From the NCBI GenBank assembly GCA_026982145.1, contig JALSHQ010000383.1, positions 1 to 5,387 on the forward strand: a stretch of DNA of 5,387 nt, read 5' to 3'. This document shows positions 1 through 5,387 of this stretch, in pieces; within the stretch, counting starts at the first letter, position 1; each line of letters opens with the position of its first letter. This DNA is from Gammaproteobacteria bacterium (GTDB lineage: Bacteria > Pseudomonadota > Gammaproteobacteria > SZUA-140). The notes under the pieces were generated by a model that made no database searches, was not told where the DNA came from, and worked only from the letters and a program-made list of their open reading frames with translations. Both the position numbers and the translations under genes were made by a program.

Positions 1-1
1 G

Positions 2-79
2 ATGGATCACATGTTGCGCCACCGTGCGCAGAATGCAAATGTGCAATCGGAAACGCCAGTTATCCCCGCTCGGCCTTAA
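2..79 (+). CDS. 3' end of an unidentified gene (partial)
   Basis: An open frame enters from the left edge and ends with TAA at 77-79. Its visible part is about 25 codons, with a basic, polar, low-complexity tail ending in VIPARP. The stop overlaps the ATG of the permease gene by one base (TAATG), a geometry typical of translationally coupled genes in one operon. The permease start also lacks a Shine-Dalgarno sequence, which fits coupling. I do not recognise the protein, and too little is present to assign a family. The permease frame is itself open back to the window edge, so the alternative is that this stretch is non-coding or a longer permease N-terminus. The assignment rests on the overlap alone. 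Confidence 0.45.
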   Translation: MDHMLRHRAQNANVQSETPVIPARP

Positions 80-1230
80 TGTCAAAGCCTGATAACGCGA
101 CGCCGTACTGGCGTCTTTCGGGGTTCTATTTTTTCTATTTCGCCGCCCTTGGCGCACTGCTCCCCTATTGGGGGCTCTACCTGCAGTCGCTTGGTTTTGG
201 TGCGAGAGAGATTGGTGAGCTGATTGCGATTCTGATGGCGACCAAAATTGTCGCACCCAACATCTGGGGCTGGATTGCGGATCACTCCGGTAGGCGGATG
301 ATGATTGTACGCCTCGGCTCACTGCTATCGATTATTGCGTTCTCGGGCGTCTTCTTCGGCGCTTCATATTGGTGGCTCGCCGCAGTGATCTTTCTTTTCA
401 GCTTTTTTTGGAACGCGACACTGCCGCAATTTGAGGCGGCGACGATGAGTCATCTCGGCAGGCGCACGGATCGTTATAGCGCCATTCGGCTGTGGGGTTC
501 CGTGGGTTTTATTGTGGCTGTCGTGGCGGTGGGGCCACTGCTTGAGGCGCAAGGGGTCGATTTGTTACCGCTGGTGTTGATCATGCTGTTTGTGGCCATC
601 TGGCTGAGCAGCCTGACGGTGCCGGAACATGCGGCGGGACATCTACCGCTTGACCACGAGCCACTGCGCAACGTGTTGCGTCAACCCACCGTGGTGGCGC
701 TGTTGCTGATCTGCTTTCTGGTGCAGGTGAGCCACGGCCCTTACTATACGTTCTATACGATCTATCTCGATTCATTCGGCTATTCGCGCAGCATGATCGC
801 CCAGCTCTGGGCACTCGGCGTGGTGGCCGAGATTGGCGCTTTTCTGGTGATGCACCGCCTTCTCCCTCGCTTTGGTGTACGCCAATTGCTCTTGGTGGCG
901 TTAGCGCTGACCACATTGCGCTGGCTCTTGGTGGCGGGGTGGGTAGAGTCTCTGACGGTGATGCTCTTTGCGCAACTGCTCCATGCGTTTAGTTTTGGCG
1001 TGTTCCATGCGGTTGCGATTTCGTTGATCCATAAGCATTTTGTGGGTCGGCATCAGGGCAAGGGGCAAGCGCTGTATAGCAGCGTGAGTTTCGGTGCAGG
1101 GGGCGCTATTGGTAGCCTTTATAGTGGTTATGTTTGGGAAGGATTAGGCGCATCGTGGGCATATCTGTTTGCCGCCATGGCCAGTTTTCTGGCATTTTGG
1201 ATTGCGTGGCAAAAAATTCACACAAAATGA
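79..1230 (+). CDS. MFS permease, HcaT-like (phenylpropionate permease family)
   Basis: This 383-residue inner-membrane protein is rich in hydrophobic segments and fits a 12-helix major facilitator, probably a proton symporter. A motif-A-like loop between helices 2 and 3 reads GWIADHSGRR (residues 64-73). It resembles E. coli HcaT (about 379 aa) in length and at several places: the N-terminal LLPYWGLYL (28-35 area), RLWGSVGF (137-144), LWALGVVAE (243-251), the helix-9 area LLHAFSFGVFH (300-310) and YSSVSFG (333-339). HcaT is associated with uptake of 3-phenylpropionate, but homologues occur far from aromatic-degradation genes, as here, so the substrate is unknown. The ATG at 79 is chosen because it overlaps the upstream stop and leads straight into helix 1. 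No Shine-Dalgarno precedes it, so coupled translation is likely. The gene ends 114 bases before the first tRNA, and AT-rich sequence at its 3' end may act as an UP element for the tRNA promoter. Family is confident; substrate is not. Confidence 0.9.
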   Translation: MSKPDNATPYWRLSGFYFFYFAALGALLPYWGLYLQSLGFGAREIGELIAILMATKIVAPNIWGWIADHSGRRMMIVRLGSLLSIIAFSGVFFGASYWWLAAVIFLFSFFWNATLPQFEAATMSHLGRRTDRYSAIRLWGSVGFIVAVVAVGPLLEAQGVDLLPLVLIMLFVAIWLSSLTVPEHAAGHLPLDHEPLRNVLRQPTVVALLLICFLVQVSHGPYYTFYTIYLDSFGYSRSMIAQLWALGVVAEIGAFLVMHRLLPRFGVRQLLLVALALTTLRWLLVAGWVESLTVMLFAQLLHAFSFGVFHAVAISLIHKHFVGRHQGKGQALYSSVSFGAGGAIGSLYSGYVWEGLGASWAYLFAAMASFLAFWIAWQKIHTK

Positions 1231-1251
1231 GTAGAAAAGTGAGTCATTGAA

Positions 1252-1280
1252 TTGACGATCAGACCCTCGCCGCGTATTAT
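1252..1280 (+). promoter_or_regulatory. Sigma70 promoter of the tRNA cluster
   Basis: The -35 box TTGACG (1252-1257) and -10 box TATTAT (1275-1280) each match the consensus at five of six bases and are separated by exactly 17. Right after the -10 box comes a GC-rich stretch, CCCCTGCC. Such discriminators are typical of stable-RNA promoters that are shut down by ppGpp and DksA in the stringent response. A-rich sequence lies upstream (about 1211-1240), compatible with an UP element. Transcription would start near 1287, leaving a leader of nearly 60 bases before tRNA-Pro to be removed by processing. The boxes are seen directly; stringent control is inferred. Confidence 0.75.
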
Positions 1281-1344
1281 CCCCTGCCTTGTGAAGCGCG
1301 ACAGTCATAGTATTTAGACGGCGCTGTAAAACCAGTGTGAAATT

Positions 1345-1421
1345 CGGGGTATAGCGCAGCCTGGTAGCGCGCCTGCTTTGGGAGCAGGATGTCGGGAGTT
1401 CGAATCTCTCTACCCCGACCA
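1345..1421 (+). tRNA. tRNA-Pro (anticodon UGG)
   Basis: This 77-base tRNA folds into a full cloverleaf. The acceptor CGGGGTA pairs with TACCCCG, discriminator A is followed by an encoded CCA, and the T loop is TTCGAAT on a GGGAG stem. The anticodon stem CCTGC/GCAGG closes the loop TTTGGGA, giving anticodon TGG at 1379-1381. The C1-G72 pair is characteristic of bacterial proline tRNAs. UGG, with a modified wobble base, can read most or all CCN codons. It is the first gene of the cluster and follows the strong promoter. Confidence 0.98.
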
Positions 1422-1480
1422 TTTTTGTACAGTCTGTCTCAGGCCTAGTATGCTTGTAGATAGTCGTCCTGGCGGTTTAA

Positions 1481-1557
1481 GCGCCTGTAGCTCATTCGGA
1501 TAGAGCATCGGCCTTCTAAGCCGAGGGTAGCAGGTTCGAATCCTGCCAGGCGCGCCA
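1481..1557 (+). tRNA. tRNA-Arg (anticodon UCU)
   Basis: This 77-base cloverleaf has acceptor GCGCCTG pairing with CAGGCGC, discriminator G and encoded CCA. The anticodon stem TCGGC/GCCGA closes the loop CTTCTAA, giving anticodon TCT at 1515-1517. It reads AGA and AGG, arginine codons that are sparse in the neighbouring genes; two of the few are AGA at ClpP residues 4 and 38. It lies 59 bases after tRNA-Pro, a spacer in which I see no promoter, so it is probably cut from the same primary transcript. Confidence 0.98.
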
Positions 1558-1586
1558 TATTTATATGGTTGTTTTTTAAGATTTAT

Positions 1587-1663
1587 GGTGAGCGTAGCTC
1601 AGTTGGTAGAGCCCCGGATTGTGATTCCGGTGGTCGTGGGTTCGAGCCCCATCGTTCACCCCA
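1587..1663 (+). tRNA. tRNA-His (anticodon GUG)
   Basis: This 77-base tRNA has the eight-base-pair acceptor stem that marks tRNA-His. The G at -1 is encoded (1587) and pairs with C73 (1660), followed by CCA. GGTGAGCG pairs with CGTTCACC, with one G-T wobble. The anticodon stem CCGGA/TCCGG closes the loop TTGTGAT, giving anticodon GTG at 1621-1623. The extra G is the main identity element for histidyl-tRNA synthetase and in bacteria is normally encoded in the gene, as here. It follows tRNA-Arg by 29 bases. Confidence 0.98.
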
Positions 1664-1668
1664 TTTCA

Positions 1669-1744
<76 letters not shown>

Positions 1745-1846
1745 TTATTGATGGTGGTGTGGCATGAAAGATTGGCAGTGAAAGAATGTGCTGCGAATAA
1801 AAGTTTTAGTTAGCCGGCATATTGCTTTGCAATATGTTCATACTTT
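1745..1846 (+). other. Spacer between tRNA-Lys and tRNA-Leu
   Basis: This is the longest gap inside the tRNA cluster, at 102 bases. It has no credible reading frame. It holds a weak promoter-like pair, TTGGCA (1772-1777) and AATAAA (1796-1801) spaced by 18, and a perfect short hairpin next to tRNA-Leu. The promoter match is poor in the -10 box, so a separate promoter for tRNA-Leu is possible but unproven. Confidence 0.4.
1818..1836 (+). repeat. Perfect hairpin before tRNA-Leu
   Basis: CATATTGC (1818-1825) and GCAATATG (1829-1836) form a perfect 8-bp inverted repeat around a TTT loop. The stem ends ten bases before the 5' end of tRNA-Leu. No run of T follows at once, so it does not look like an intrinsic terminator. 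It may be an RNA hairpin that guides processing of the tRNA precursor, or a protein-binding site. The structure is certain; the role is unknown. Confidence 0.6.
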
Positions 1847-1931
1847 GCGAAAGTGGCGAAATTGGTATACGCGCTGGTTTTAGGTACCAGTGGGGCAACC
1901 CGTGAGAGTTCGAGTCTCTCCTTTCGCACCA
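1847..1931 (+). tRNA. tRNA-Leu (anticodon UAG)
   Basis: This 85-base class II tRNA has the long variable arm (about 1891-1903, GGG/CCC stem) expected of leucine tRNAs. The acceptor GCGAAAG pairs with CTTTCGC, followed by discriminator A, a leucine identity element, and CCA. The anticodon stem CTGGT/ACCAG closes the loop TTTAGGT, giving anticodon TAG at 1881-1883. It reads CUA and, by wobble, other CUN codons. It is the last tRNA of the cluster, and no intrinsic terminator is apparent after it. Confidence 0.98.
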
Positions 1932-2265
1932 TTTCTTAAACGGTTGCTCTTGACGACAGCTTCTAATAACGGTTATCCCCAGCCTGATCGTACCCAAGCA
2001 AGAGTGTCTCGAGTAAATCATCGGATTGTCGAAAAAACCTCGAATGGGGTGTTTGGTGTTTACCCGCAAGGCTGACCGCTGGAAAATTCGGCTCGAAATG
2101 CGCTTTTACTACGTGTAAACTGCGTTTCTTTGATGCCCATTTGGCGCTCATCGAATTTTTCACCTAAGATTACAAGGGCGTCACACCTTGCCTCGCATTC
2201 ATACGGGGCTTATCAACCGCCCGTTTATTTTAGATAGCATTTTTAGTTAATTGAGGAAAGATGAC
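1932..2265 (+). other. Leader region between tRNA-Leu and tig
   Basis: This 334-base stretch holds no credible gene; the short frames crossing it start inside or run antisense to the tRNA. I see no GC-rich hairpin followed by T residues, so the tRNA transcript has no obvious intrinsic terminator. Two weak sigma70-like pairs could serve tig: TTGGCG (2141-2146) with TAAGAT (2165-2170) spaced by 18, and TTGCCT (2188-2193) with TATCAA (2211-2216) spaced by 17. Each box matches the consensus at only four of six bases. Small inverted repeats are present: TTTAC/GTAAA (2105-2119) and CAAGG/CCTTG (2173-2190). Confidence 0.45.
2253..2257 (+). promoter_or_regulatory. Shine-Dalgarno of tig
   Basis: GAGGA sits eight bases before the ATG at 2266 and fixes that codon as the start. 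A TTG at 2251 is in frame but lies upstream of, and partly beside, this site. An ATG at 2261 is only three bases away and is out of frame. Confidence 0.8.
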
Positions 2266-3570
2266 ATGCAAGTTTCTGTAGAGGCCACCGGTACGCTGGA
2301 GCGCAAAATGACGGTAGCAGTGCCTGCTGAACGTGTTGATCAAGAGGTGCAGAAGCGTCTTAAATCGTTGTCACGCACCGTGAAGCTCCCTGGTTTTCGT
2401 CCGGGCAAAGTGCCAGCGAAAGTCGTTGCCAGCAAATATGGGCCTAAGGTGCGTCAGGAAGTGCTGGATGAAGTGACACGTTCTAGTTTCTACGAAGCGC
2501 TGTCGGCAGAAAAGCTGCAACCAGCGGGCATGCCAGTTTTTGAGCCGAAGCCTTCCACAGAGAGCGAAAGTCTTGAATATATCGCAACCTTTGAAGTCTT
2601 TCCGGAGGTGGCGCTCGCATCATTTGATGGCGTGAGCATCGAAAAGCCAGCGGCAGAGATCACGGAAGCTGATATCGACGGCATGATCGAGAAAATGCGT
2701 CGCCAGCGTGTTGAATGGGTTGAGGTCGATCGCGCGGCACAGGCTGAAGATCAATTGGTGGTTGATTTTGTGGGTTCAGTTGACGGTGAAAAATTTGAAG
2801 GGGGGGAAGGCCAAAACGTCACCTTAGTGTTGGGTTCAAGTACCTTCATTCCTGGTTTTGAAGATCAGTTAACAGGGGCATCGAAAGGTGATGAAGTGAC
2901 TGTTAACGTGACTTTTCCTGAAAAATATCAGTCGGCTGAGTTGGCGGGCAAGGATGCGCAATTTGCAGTGACAGTGAAGAGCGTCTCAGAAGCAAAATTA
3001 CCAGAGGTAGATGAAAGTTTTGCTACAAACTTTGGCATTGAGAGCCTTGATGACCTGCGCGGTGAGCTGAGCAAGAGCATGCAGTATGAGTTGGATCAGG
3101 CGATCAAGGGTAAAGCTAAGCTAGCGGTAATGGATATGTTGTTCGAGAAAAACCCGCTTGATCTGCCTAAGAACCTTGTTGATGATGAAATCAATGCTTT
3201 GATGAATCAGATGAAAAACAACCTAAGCAAGCAGGGTGTGGCCGTGGAAGGGTTAGACCTAGATGGCAAGATGTACGAAGATCAGGCGCGTCGCCGGGTA
3301 ACACTGAGCCTGCTGATCTCAGAAATTGTGAAAGCAAATGGCATCAAAGCCTCACCTGATAAAATACGTGAAACGGTTGAGTCGGTAGCATCGACCTATG
3401 ATAGCCCTGATGAAGTGGTGAAGTGGTACTACGCTGAGCGCGAACGCTTGGGGCAGATTGAGTCCGTTGTGCTTGAAGAACTTGTGGTCGAATGGGTGCT
3501 GGGTAACATTCAGGTTGATGAGCAACCCACCACGTTTGAGGCGCTGATGGATCGCTCTAATCAGCAATAA
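2266..3570 (+). CDS. tig: Trigger factor, ribosome-bound chaperone
   Basis: This cytosolic chaperone docks at the ribosomal exit tunnel, shields emerging chains, and has peptidyl-prolyl isomerase activity. From the ATG at 2266 it has 434 residues, close to the 432 of the E. coli protein. The N-terminal ribosome-binding domain (about 1-115) carries the signature GFRPGKVP at 43-50, aligned exactly with GFRKGKVP in E. coli. A linker (about 126-147) leads to the FKBP-like isomerase domain (about 150-245), with VDFVGSVDG and IPGFED (195-200). The helical C-terminal substrate-binding domain follows and ends in a family-typical TTFEALM. The start is set by the Shine-Dalgarno and by the family N-terminus MQVSVE. 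A run of seven G at 2800-2806 lies in the isomerase domain but the frame stays intact. It precedes clpP, as in many proteobacteria. Confidence 0.98.
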   Translation: MQVSVEATGTLERKMTVAVPAERVDQEVQKRLKSLSRTVKLPGFRPGKVPAKVVASKYGPKVRQEVLDEVTRSSFYEALSAEKLQPAGMPVFEPKPSTESESLEYIATFEVFPEVALASFDGVSIEKPAAEITEADIDGMIEKMRRQRVEWVEVDRAAQAEDQLVVDFVGSVDGEKFEGGEGQNVTLVLGSSTFIPGFEDQLTGASKGDEVTVNVTFPEKYQSAELAGKDAQFAVTVKSVSEAKLPEVDESFATNFGIESLDDLRGELSKSMQYELDQAIKGKAKLAVMDMLFEKNPLDLPKNLVDDEINALMNQMKNNLSKQGVAVEGLDLDGKMYEDQARRRVTLSLLISEIVKANGIKASPDKIRETVESVASTYDSPDEVVKWYYAERERLGQIESVVLEELVVEWVLGNIQVDEQPTTFEALMDRSNQQ

Positions 3571-3836
3571 CCGCTCAATGTCGAGGGTAGAACTGTGGGC
3601 ATTTTTAGATGTATAGTAGGTTCTTCTGCTAAGTGGCTGAAATACTGAAAATAACCATTGTAAAGTAACCGGGCAGGGTTGAACTTAGCTGATCCCCAAT
3701 AGTGACATAAAAATACAGCTTATTGCTCATGGTTGAGTCGCTCAGGCCGAAGAGTAACGCCATACCGTGATGTTAAATGATTTTTCAGCGGCTATATGTA
3801 AGATGCGCGTGGGATGGGAAAGCGAGTGGTTCTGGT

Positions 3837-3865
3837 TTGGAAATTCGGAAATATTCCGAGATAAG
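3837..3865 (+). promoter_or_regulatory. Candidate sigma70 promoter of clpP
   Basis: TTGGAA (3837-3842) and GATAAG (3860-3865) each match the consensus boxes at four of six bases and are separated by exactly 17. A transcript would begin near 3872, giving a leader of roughly 40 bases before the ATG at 3911. The match is modest; the spacing, the position and the palindrome in the spacer make it the best candidate in the gap. Confidence 0.4.
3845..3859. repeat. Palindrome in the clpP promoter spacer (possible operator)
   Basis: TCGGAA (3845-3850) and TTCCGA (3854-3859) form a perfect 6+6 inverted repeat around ATA, lying almost exactly between the candidate -35 and -10 boxes. A dimeric regulator bound there would control access of RNA polymerase. 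It does not match the operators I know for LexA (CTGT-N8-ACAG), HrcA (CIRCE) or CtsR. A role as an operator is inference; a chance palindrome of this size is possible. Confidence 0.4.
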
Positions 3866-3910
3866 ACAATCAGTTGCTGAGTAACAGGATGCACTAAAGG
3901 ATGGGTGGTG

Positions 3911-4549
3911 ATGACCGATAGAATAGTAAGTCAGGCGATAACAGGAGAGACCAGTATGGGTCTGGTGCCGATGGTGGTAGAGCAGTCGTCTCGCGGTGAG
4001 CGTGCTTACGACATTTACTCAAGACTGCTCAAAGAGCGCGTGATTTTTCTGGTGGGGCAAGTTGAAGACCACATGGCAAATTTAGTCGTCGCCCAATTGC
4101 TGTTTCTGGAATCCGAAAATCCTGATAAAGATATTCACCTTTATATTAATTCGCCGGGCGGCTCTGTTACCGCCGGAATGTCAATTTACGATACGATGCA
4201 ATTTATTAAACCCGATGTCAGCACCATGTGCATTGGTCAAGCCGCCAGCATGGGTGCACTACTTTTAACGGGCGGTGCCAAAGGCAAGCGGTATTGTTTG
4301 CCTCACTCACGAATGATGATTCATCAACCGCTGGGTGGCTTTCAAGGGCAAGCGGCTGATTTTGATATCCATGCACGTGAGATTTTGCGTATTCGTGATG
4401 AGCTGAATCAAGTGATGGCGCATCATACCGGGCAGACACTCGAGCGCGTTCAGGCAGATACTGACCGCGACAATTTTATGTCGGGCGATGAGGCGGTTGA
4501 ATATGGTTTGGTTGACACAGTGTTAGATCACCGCGGTGGGGCTGAATAG
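3911..4549 (+). CDS. clpP: ATP-dependent Clp protease, proteolytic subunit
   Basis: ClpP is a cytosolic serine protease that forms a 14-subunit barrel and degrades proteins fed in by ClpX or ClpA. Counted from ATG 3911 it has 212 residues (E. coli 207). The catalytic triad is complete: Ser113 in GQAASMGA, His138 in MIHQPLGG and Asp187 in DTDRD, each two residues beyond its E. coli counterpart. The oxyanion-region motif SPGGSVTAGMSIYDTMQ (81-97) and the adaptor-contact N-terminus GLVPMVVEQ (17-25) are present. Residues 1-15 act as the propeptide if translation starts at 3911, where AAGGA is nine bases upstream. GTG at 3905 and 3908 are less likely starts. A second ATG at 3956, with AGGAG eight bases upstream, would make the mature form directly. 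clpX follows after 85 bases, probably in the same operon. Confidence 0.97.
   Translation: MTDRIVSQAITGETSMGLVPMVVEQSSRGERAYDIYSRLLKERVIFLVGQVEDHMANLVVAQLLFLESENPDKDIHLYINSPGGSVTAGMSIYDTMQFIKPDVSTMCIGQAASMGALLLTGGAKGKRYCLPHSRMMIHQPLGGFQGQAADFDIHAREILRIRDELNQVMAHHTGQTLERVQADTDRDNFMSGDEAVEYGLVDTVLDHRGGAE
3943..3947 (+). promoter_or_regulatory. Internal Shine-Dalgarno for a second clpP start
   Basis: AGGAG lies eight bases before an in-frame ATG at 3956, an optimal arrangement and a better match than the AAGGA serving 3911. Translation from 3956 would begin MGLVPM, which becomes the expected mature N-terminus after loss of the first Met. The site is plain to see; its use is inferred. Confidence 0.5.
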
Positions 4550-4634
4550 TTGTATATTTGTTTGATTAAGAATTTGATGGTAGCGCGGTCGAAGGGCGCA
4601 TGTTCCCTTTAATCACGAAGTAGCGGAGTTAGTC

Positions 4635-5387
4635 ATGAGCGATGATAAAGACAACGACAAGAATGAAGAGAGCGAAAAACTATTATATTGCTCTTTTTGC
4701 GGCAAGAGCCAGCATGAAGTTCGAAAACTGATTGCAGGCCCTTCAGTCTTTGTTTGCGATGAGTGTGTCGAGCTTTGCAATGATATTATTCGCGAAGAGG
4801 TACAGGAAAAATCGGCGTCGATGCAGGGCGCAAAATTACCGACGCCCCATGAAATCAGTGCCATCCTAGACGAATATGTGATTGGCCAAAAGCGCGCTAA
4901 AAAGGTGCTGGCCGTTGCCGTTTATAACCACTATAAACGCCAAGAAGTGGCTGAGAAGAAAGACGAAATAGAGCTGGCCAAAAGTAATATCTTACTGATT
5001 GGCCCGACGGGTTGTGGCAAAACGCTATTGGCCGAGACACTGGCTCGCCTGCTTAACGTGCCCTTTACCATTGCCGATGCAACGACCCTTACGGAAGCGG
5101 GTTATGTGGGAGAAGATGTTGAAAACATCATCCAGAAACTGCTGCAAAAATGTGATTATGATGTTGATAAAGCGCAGCGCGGCATCGTCTATATCGATGA
5201 GATCGATAAAATTTCGCGAAAATCAGATAACCCTTCAATTACCCGTGATGTTTCTGGCGAAGGGGTGCAGCAGGCGCTGCTGAAACTGATCGAAGGCACC
5301 GTGGCTTCTGTGCCACCTCAAGGAGGGCGCAAGCATCCGCAGCAAGAGTTTTTGCAGGTCGATACCTCTAATATTTTATTCATTTGT
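4635..5387 (+). CDS. clpX: ClpX, ATPase subunit of Clp protease (5' part)
   Basis: ClpX is a hexameric AAA+ unfoldase that recognises tagged or damaged proteins, unfolds them using ATP and threads them into ClpP. The window holds the first 251 codons of about 424; the frame is open to the edge. The N-terminal zinc-binding domain has Cys19, Cys22, Cys41 and Cys44. The AAA+ module follows with YVIGQ (81-85), Walker A GPTGCGKT (123-130), the pore-1 loop GYVG (156-159), Walker B IVYIDEID (184-191) and the RKH substrate-recognition loop (232-234). All key residues are intact. The sensor, arginine finger and the IGF loop that grips ClpP lie beyond the window. The start is ATG 4635, with GGAG six bases upstream (4625-4628). 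The 85-base gap after clpP shows no convincing promoter or terminator, so co-transcription with clpP is likely. Confidence 0.98.
   Translation, partial: MSDDKDNDKNEESEKLLYCSFCGKSQHEVRKLIAGPSVFVCDECVELCNDIIREEVQEKSASMQGAKLPTPHEISAILDEYVIGQKRAKKVLAVAVYNHYKRQEVAEKKDEIELAKSNILLIGPTGCGKTLLAETLARLLNVPFTIADATTLTEAGYVGEDVENIIQKLLQKCDYDVDKAQRGIVYIDEIDKISRKSDNPSITRDVSGEGVQQALLKLIEGTVASVPPQGGRKHPQQEFLQVDTSNILFIC

Larger units (their letters stand above)
3571..3910 (+). other. Region between tig and clpP
   Basis: This 340-base gap has no credible gene and is visibly more AT-rich than the genes around it. No intrinsic terminator is apparent after tig. The best promoter candidate for clpP is near its end (3837-3865), with a palindrome in the spacer. 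A heat-shock-like pair, TTGAA (3679-3683) and CCCCAATA (3694-3701), is also present, but its 10-base spacing is too short for sigma32. A Shine-Dalgarno AAGGA (3897-3901) lies nine bases before the clpP ATG at 3911. Confidence 0.5.

Noticed and set aside
1144..1422. Reverse-strand open frame of 92 codons over tRNA-Pro
   Set aside because: Its recognisable part (VERFELPTSCSQSRR) is the antisense translation of tRNA-Pro, a familiar false protein in databases.
1806..2069. Reverse-strand open frame of 87 codons over tRNA-Leu
   Set aside because: The CERRDSNSHGLPHW part is antisense tRNA-Leu; the rest has no family features and no ribosome site that stands out.
2251..2265. TTG at 2251 as the tig start
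   Set aside because: It would place the Shine-Dalgarno inside the coding region and add five residues absent from the family; ATG 2266 gives the conserved MQVSVE start.
3679..3701. Sigma32-like pair TTGAA and CCCCAATA before clpP
   Set aside because: The gap between the boxes is 10 bases, against about 13-17 for sigma32 promoters, and the -10 match is imperfect.
4512..4558. Promoter for clpX using consensus TTGACA at 4512-4517 or TATATT at 4553-4558
   Set aside because: The two boxes are 35 bases apart, and neither has a partner at 16-18 bases; TTGACA also encodes conserved ClpP residues.
4592..4609. Inverted repeat AAGGG/CCCTT between clpP and clpX as a terminator
   Set aside because: Only five pairs with an eight-base loop and no useful T tract; too weak to call.
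4999..5283. Forward open frame of 94 codons inside clpX
   Set aside because: It lies wholly within the intact clpX frame, which carries all Walker and pore-loop motifs in another phase; this is a shadow frame.

Overview
The window is an ordinary, conserved bacterial chromosomal segment, most likely from a gammaproteobacterium of intermediate GC content. I base that on the order tRNA cluster, tig, clpP, clpX, on protein sequences close to the Escherichia coli and Pseudomonas versions as I remember them, and on tRNA genes that all encode their own 3' CCA. I cannot name the genus. All supported genes are on the + strand, and I see no mobile element, CRISPR array, integrase or defence gene.

Layout. 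Positions 2-79 look like the 3' end of an unidentified gene whose TAA stop overlaps the ATG of the next gene. Positions 79-1230 encode a 12-helix major facilitator superfamily (MFS) permease resembling HcaT, the 3-phenylpropionate permease. A strong sigma70 promoter with a GC-rich discriminator (1252-1280) lies just after it and should drive a five-tRNA cluster: Pro(UGG), Arg(UCU), His(GUG), Lys(CUU) and Leu(UAG), 1345-1931. A gene-free leader of about 330 bases precedes tig (trigger factor, 2266-3570). A second gap of 340 bases carries the likely clpP promoter, which has a perfect 6+6 palindrome in its spacer. clpP (3911-4549) and the first 251 codons of clpX (4635 to the window end) follow.

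How the genes work together. The tRNAs and trigger factor serve the making of new proteins: trigger factor binds at the ribosome exit tunnel and shields nascent chains. ClpX unfolds selected or damaged proteins and feeds them to the ClpP protease chamber. Placing chaperone and protease genes together is a widely conserved arrangement. The permease is not functionally related as far as can be seen.

I found no undescribed system. The points most worth checking are a possible second start codon in clpP that would directly yield the mature N-terminus, the palindrome inside the clpP promoter spacer, the perfect hairpin in front of tRNA-Leu, and the lack of any visible terminator between the tRNA cluster and tig.
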